22,456 nucleotides of DNA from a virus, in the IMG/VR virus record IMGVR_UViG_3300032288_000805, positions 1 to 22,456 of that record; one strand, given 5' to 3'. The notes beneath the pieces are model-generated. The model had not been told where the DNA came from. It saw only the letters and a program-made list of their open reading frames with translations, and did not search any database. Of the stretch, positions 19,483 to 22,456 are shown one piece after another. Each line of letters opens with the position of its first letter. The first letter of the stretch is position 1. The position numbers and the translations under genes were made by a program.

Positions 19483-21677
19483 CGTGGTATTCCTTGTGGT
19501 GGCATCATTTCTTCTTCAAACATCATCTCGCCCTCAGGCATCATCTCTTGCTGAGGCATCTCAGGCATTTCATTGGCCATATTTTGCGATTCCATCGCCG
19601 CAGCGACCACGCCCATGGCAATATCTTGAATCTGTTGCTCAGTCATGCCTGCCTGCACCGCAGCAATCCGCTTGGTTTCAGCTTCGTACATCTTAACTTC
19701 AGCTTCAAAATCTTTGCGTTGCATGTCTTGCATTTCAATTGACTTGCCGACGTTTTGAATCATCTGGTACATCTGTTCCATCTCTTGACCCATTGCTTGC
19801 ATTTGTTGTTCTGCTGCCTGCAACTCTGGTGACTTGTCGCCGTCTTCCATGAGTTTGGGGTCAATCGTCTTGGCAAATCGCTTGGCCATTTCTTGAGCGC
19901 CTGGCCAGTCCATGTTCTTCACAAACAAGTCGCCAGCCACAGCCCACAATTGTGGGTTGCCCTGCAACAGTTGGGCCATGGCTTCCAAGGCTTCTTGACG
20001 CTTGGTCGCGTAGCCTGGGCCGGTGGCAACAACCACGTCGTACTTGCCGACATTGGGGTTGTAGATTTTGTCGATTACGATGTCTGGGTTGTTCGGGTCG
20101 GTGATCTTGCGAACTGCTTCAGGCTGGTCAGGGTTTAACTTGACCATCTTGGTTTCACCATCCAAGCCAATGATGCGGGCCACACGCTGGGTGTCGTAAA
20201 TCTTGGGAATCAAGTCCACCAATTGACGCACGATGTGTCGTACACCACGGGCCAAGTTGTCGCCGTAGTGGTAAGTGCCCACATCACCTTCGCGCTGGCG
20301 GGCCAAAATGGCTTTGCCGCTGCGCTCGTTGGATGTCATGCCCAAAGATGCGTTGTATTGGCCGGTAGACGCTTTGATGTCCTCAGATGCACCGGCTTTG
20401 GCCTGCAACAGACCGCTGGAGGCCATCGGTGGTTGCGCCCGTGCAGGCAACGGCAACACCGCGCCTTGGCCGTCGGTGACGTCTGGATTGACCTCCAAAT
20501 ACGGCCAGTTCGTCGTATTTGCGGTCTTCCACTGGTTCTCATAACCTTCAAATTGACCACCGTAGCCAATGAACGGTGCTTTCGGTGCCAAGGCCAGCAT
20601 CTCTGCTTCTTGGCTTACCCAGTAGTTGTACATGCGCTGGGCGTCCTTGGCGTTACGCACAAGGCCAGACACGTACAAGCGGCCATCGACTTCAAACTCA
20701 TTGCCGACAATGCGGACTACGGGGATGTATTTCCCCGCCCAATCGCGTTCTTCAAGAATTTCATAACCGTTAATCTTGCAGTATTTAACTTGGACACGAT
20801 CAGATTCACGAGATTTTTTAGGCTTGCCATAAATTTCTTTCAGTTGTTTGTCCTCTAGGGTGCCTTCAAACGCGGTCACGTTCCCTGGGTACAAGTTCAG
20901 CTTTTCTTTGGTGTAGTCAAGGTAGTAGTAGTCAGCCACGCGCACAGTGTCTTCAGTCAACCACTGGCTCAAATTCTGATCCCCCACACCCAACGACTGC
21001 AAGGTGGTGATGGGCGCTGAATCGGGGTACTTGCGGGCGTATTCGTCTTTGGGAATGTCTTCTGTAATCAAACACCATTTTTGATCCGCGCCAGTCGGGT
21101 CTTGGATGGTTGGATCCATGTAGACGCTGAACGAATTGCGAATGCGGCCAATCTTGATGTCTTGGTCGAATGTGTTGTCATCGCAATATTCAGTCAGAAT
21201 GCGGATGTAACCTTCGCCGTAGGAGACTTGGTTTTCACACGCTGTATCGTACGCGACGTCAGCATCGCTGATGTATTCGATGTGCCTGACCATGCCGTTG
21301 AAGACTTCTGCAACTTCGACGTCGGCGTCGTCATTGGCTGGAATAACCTTGCCACTTGGGCGGTTCTGCCTTTGGTCATTGGTCACTTGCCTTACGTGCT
21401 GTGGCAGTTTGTTGATTGTCAGACATGGCCTGGCGTTGATCGTCTGGCCTTGCACAGAGCCACGGGTGGCCAACACGTCCGCAGGCCACTGCCAGCGATT
21501 GTCAGGTGAACCCGCGTAAAACTTCAAGTCGTCAATTTCATCTTCACGACTCTCAGATAACGCGGCGATCGCCATGTTGAGGCGAGTGCGGGCGGTGGAC
21601 AGAATGCTGGATTCGGTCTTTTTGTTGCCGCCGTTGGCCACAGCACCTGCTGCGGCGATGCCTGTGTAATCTGCCAT
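19479..21677 (-). CDS. Portal protein, P22 gp1-like (732 aa)
   Basis: Length and sequence match the P22 portal family (P22 gp1 about 725 aa). The N-terminal third has D-D-L-K-F-Y-A-G-S-P-D-N-R-W-Q-W-P, L-T-I-N-K-L-P-Q-H-V-R-Q-V-T-N-D-Q-R-Q-N-R-P and V-S-Y-G-E-G-Y-I-R-I. The middle has E-I-L-E-E-R-D-W-A-G-K-Y-I-P-V-V-R and S-N-E-R-S-G-K-A-I-L-A-R-Q-R-E-G. A C-terminal coiled-coil barrel region follows (about 590-690). The last ~40 residues are very Met/Glu/Pro-rich. It forms the dodecameric ring for packaging, tail joining and ejection. The start overlaps the previous stop by one base (TAATG). Confidence 0.93.
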   Translation of the reverse strand: MADYTGIAAAGAVANGGNKKTESSILSTARTRLNMAIAALSESREDEIDDLKFYAGSPDNRWQWPADVLATRGSVQGQTINARPCLTINKLPQHVRQVTNDQRQNRPSGKVIPANDDADVEVAEVFNGMVRHIEYISDADVAYDTACENQVSYGEGYIRILTEYCDDNTFDQDIKIGRIRNSFSVYMDPTIQDPTGADQKWCLITEDIPKDEYARKYPDSAPITTLQSLGVGDQNLSQWLTEDTVRVADYYYLDYTKEKLNLYPGNVTAFEGTLEDKQLKEIYGKPKKSRESDRVQVKYCKINGYEILEERDWAGKYIPVVRIVGNEFEVDGRLYVSGLVRNAKDAQRMYNYWVSQEAEMLALAPKAPFIGYGGQFEGYENQWKTANTTNWPYLEVNPDVTDGQGAVLPLPARAQPPMASSGLLQAKAGASEDIKASTGQYNASLGMTSNERSGKAILARQREGDVGTYHYGDNLARGVRHIVRQLVDLIPKIYDTQRVARIIGLDGETKMVKLNPDQPEAVRKITDPNNPDIVIDKIYNPNVGKYDVVVATGPGYATKRQEALEAMAQLLQGNPQLWAVAGDLFVKNMDWPGAQEMAKRFAKTIDPKLMEDGDKSPELQAAEQQMQAMGQEMEQMYQMIQNVGKSIEMQDMQRKDFEAEVKMYEAETKRIAAVQAGMTEQQIQDIAMGVVAAAMESQNMANEMPEMPQQEMMPEGEMMFEEEMMPPQGIPR

Positions 21678-21814
21678 TATTTTTTCTTCTTTTCCGCTTC
21701 GCGTTTGACAGCGTAAGCAATTGCGACCGCTTGCTTGACCGGCTTACCGGCAGCAACTTCGGCCTTGACGTTTTTGCGGAAGGCTTCGGGCGTTTTGGAT
21801 TTAACGAGCGGCAT
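21677..21814 (-). CDS. 45-aa Lys-rich protein, DUF6496-like
   Basis: The protein M-P-L-V-K-S-K-T-P-E-A-F-R-K-N-V-K-A-E then A-G-K-P-V-K-Q-A-V-A-I-A-Y-A-V ends K-R-E-A-E-K-K-K-K. The block G-K-P-x-K-Q-A-V-A-I-A is the signature I associate with DUF6496, a small phage-encoded family. It is strongly basic with no Cys. It overlaps the 50-aa gene stop and the portal start by one base each (TAATG), so all three are coupled. Function unknown; a nucleic-acid-binding or packaging accessory is a guess from charge and location. Confidence 0.75.
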   Translation of the reverse strand: MPLVKSKTPEAFRKNVKAEVAAGKPVKQAVAIAYAVKREAEKKKK

Positions 21815-21966
21815 TATTTTTTCTTCGCAGTTTTAGCTGACTCTTTGAAATCTTTGGCCGTTGGCGCATTCTTGCTACCAGGCTTGTTCATCTTTTCGCC
21901 AGAGCCCGCTTTAATACGTTCGCGTTTTGCGTGAATGTTTGCATAGAGTCCAGGTTTGGTAGCCAT
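21814..21966 (-). CDS. 50-aa basic phage protein
   Basis: The protein reads M-A-T-K-P-G-L-Y-A-N-I-H-A-K-R-E-R-I-K-A and later K-M-N-K-P-G-S-K-x-A-P-T-A-K-D-F-K, ending K-T-A-K-K-K. The opening K-P-G-L-Y-A-N-I-x2-K-R-x-R-I and the P-G-S-K-x-A-P-T repeat are common among short phage proteins near terminase or portal. I chose the ATG at 21966 (GGAAG nine bases upstream). A 28-residue longer form reads into the preceding gene and is Cys/Arg-rich in an unrelated way. Very basic; function unknown. Confidence 0.72.
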   Translation of the reverse strand: MATKPGLYANIHAKRERIKAGSGEKMNKPGSKNAPTAKDFKESAKTAKKK

Positions 21967-21968
21967 GA

Positions 21969-22223
21969 TCAACACTTCCATCGTTTGAGTGACGCCTTGG
22001 CGCGTTCGCCATCTTTGGCGTTGGCTGCTACAGCGCCCATTCTTGCACAAAATGAAGCCTTGCGGCCTTTATCTGCTTCAGTCTTAGGGTTGGGTGCTGG
22101 CGCTTTAAGGTTAGAACCAGTTTCACGATTGTACTTCTCGCGCCCTTTGGCGGTCAGCCCTGCACCTTTGCTCACCGGCAGTTTCTCGCCTCGGCCAACT
22201 GATAGAGACACGTTCTTTTTCAT
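21969..22223 (-). CDS. 84-aa basic protein, DUF6321-like
   Basis: The protein starts M-K-K-N-V-S-L-S-V-G-R-G-E-K and has K-G-A-G-L-T-A-K-G-R-E-K-Y-N-R-E-T-G-S-N-L-K-A-P, then S-F-C-A-R-M and ends L-K-R-W-K-C. The block G-L-T-x-K-G-R-x-K-Y-N-R, with S-F-C-x-R-M and a terminal W-x-C, is what I know as the DUF6321 family. The start at 22223 makes an ATGA overlap with the terminase stop; an ATG four codons earlier is less likely. Its two Cys are conserved in my memory of the family and might bind metal. Function unknown. Confidence 0.75.
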   Translation of the reverse strand: MKKNVSLSVGRGEKLPVSKGAGLTAKGREKYNRETGSNLKAPAPNPKTEADKGRKASFCARMGAVAANAKDGERAKASLKRWKC

Positions 22224-22456
22224 GCACCCATCCATGATGCGTTGACCCCACTGCCTTGCGCGTTCACGCGGCGGGTTGGTTCAACATATTGCCGATGTGC
22301 TACAGGAAATGCAAATGTAACAGCAATTGCGTCGGCAGCGTCAGGTGACGCCAACCCACGCGACTTCATGTCTTTTTTGCTCTCCAAGAAAATCGTCCCT
22401 TTCGAGTCAGGCTTCATCATAGGCGAAATCAAGTCCGTCTTCAAGAACCTGTCGTT
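22220..22456 (-). CDS. terL: Terminase large subunit, C-terminal end only
   Basis: The frame is open to the right edge, so only the last 78 residues are seen (N-D-R-F-L-K-T-D-L-I-S-P onward). The segment G-x-I-F-L-E-S-K-K-D-M-K-S-R-G-L-A-S-P-D-A-A-D-A-I-A-V-T-F-A is the typical end of the terminase nuclease domain, with Ser-Pro-Asp-x2-Asp-Ala carrying an Asp that belongs to the metal site. The ATPase part and start lie outside the window. It overlaps the next gene by four bases (ATGA), and portal follows after three small genes, the standard packaging order. Confidence 0.88.
   Translation of the reverse strand, partial: NDRFLKTDLISPMMKPDSKGTIFLESKKDMKSRGLASPDAADAIAVTFAFPVAHRQYVEPTRRVNAQGSGVNASWMGA

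Noticed and set aside
20223-20858. 211-codon open frame on the + strand
   Set aside because: It lies wholly antisense to the well-supported portal gene, has no ribosome site and no recognisable protein; it reflects portal codon use.
1-22456. Integrase, repressor, attachment site, tRNA, CRISPR array or insertion sequence
   Set aside because: I looked for these and saw no supporting sequence; temperate or lytic lifestyle cannot be judged from this window.

Overview
This window is most of the late (virion and lysis) region of a tailed bacteriophage with a P22-like short-tailed (podovirus) plan, plus the end of an oppositely transcribed module of very small genes. The P22-type parts can be recognised by sequence: portal (gp1-like), scaffold, coat (gp5-like), tail factor gp4-like, hub gp10-like and the gp7-like ejection protein. 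Several accessory genes (Dps-like DUF5856 type, DUF6496/DUF6321-like small basic proteins, a cupin, the C-terminus of a large terminase) are of kinds I associate with uncultured freshwater and marine phages. Strong Shine-Dalgarno sites, a Gram-negative-type M15 endolysin and a lipobox point to a Gram-negative host. A freshwater betaproteobacterium is possible, but the sequence does not prove it. I see no integrase, repressor, tRNA, CRISPR array or insertion sequence.

Layout. Positions 1-1813 (+ strand) hold eleven tightly overlapping small ORFs (28-85 aa; the first is cut by the window edge). They include a lipoprotein, a 29-aa zinc ribbon, a 52-aa CxxC/HxC protein, a 51-aa MPRPKS-type protein and a 28-aa membrane peptide. 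The last + gene meets the - strand late operon at one CTAG palindrome (1810-1813), which gives both strands their TAG stop.

Positions 22456-1810 (- strand) appear to be one long late operon. In transcription order: end of TerL; three small basic proteins; portal; Dps-like protein; small beta-rich protein; tailspike (P22-type head-binding domain plus pectate-lyase-like fold); second fibre; 98-aa protein; 29-aa ORF; scaffold; coat; two small putative capsid-surface proteins; 64-aa protein; gp4-like; gp10-like; third fibre or needle-position protein; cupin; three ejection proteins (gp7/gp20/gp16 positions); small membrane proteins; 3-TM holin; M15 endolysin.

How it works together. TerL and portal package DNA into a procapsid built from coat on scaffold. 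The gp4-like and gp10-like proteins close the vertex. Tailspike and fibres bind the host. The three ejection proteins leave through the portal to help DNA enter the cell. Holin and endolysin lyse it.

Three stem-loops follow the coat gene and the two genes after it. One is a textbook intrinsic terminator with a UUCG loop. They suggest graded expression, with high-copy capsid proteins made in excess over the low-copy tail proteins downstream. The most unusual points are the Dps-like gene next to portal, adhesin genes between portal and scaffold, a shared C-terminal domain in a head-operon protein and a fibre, a probable ATT start directly after an in-frame stop, and an out-of-frame gene overlap in the lysis region. 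There is no gene-free stretch longer than 300 bases.
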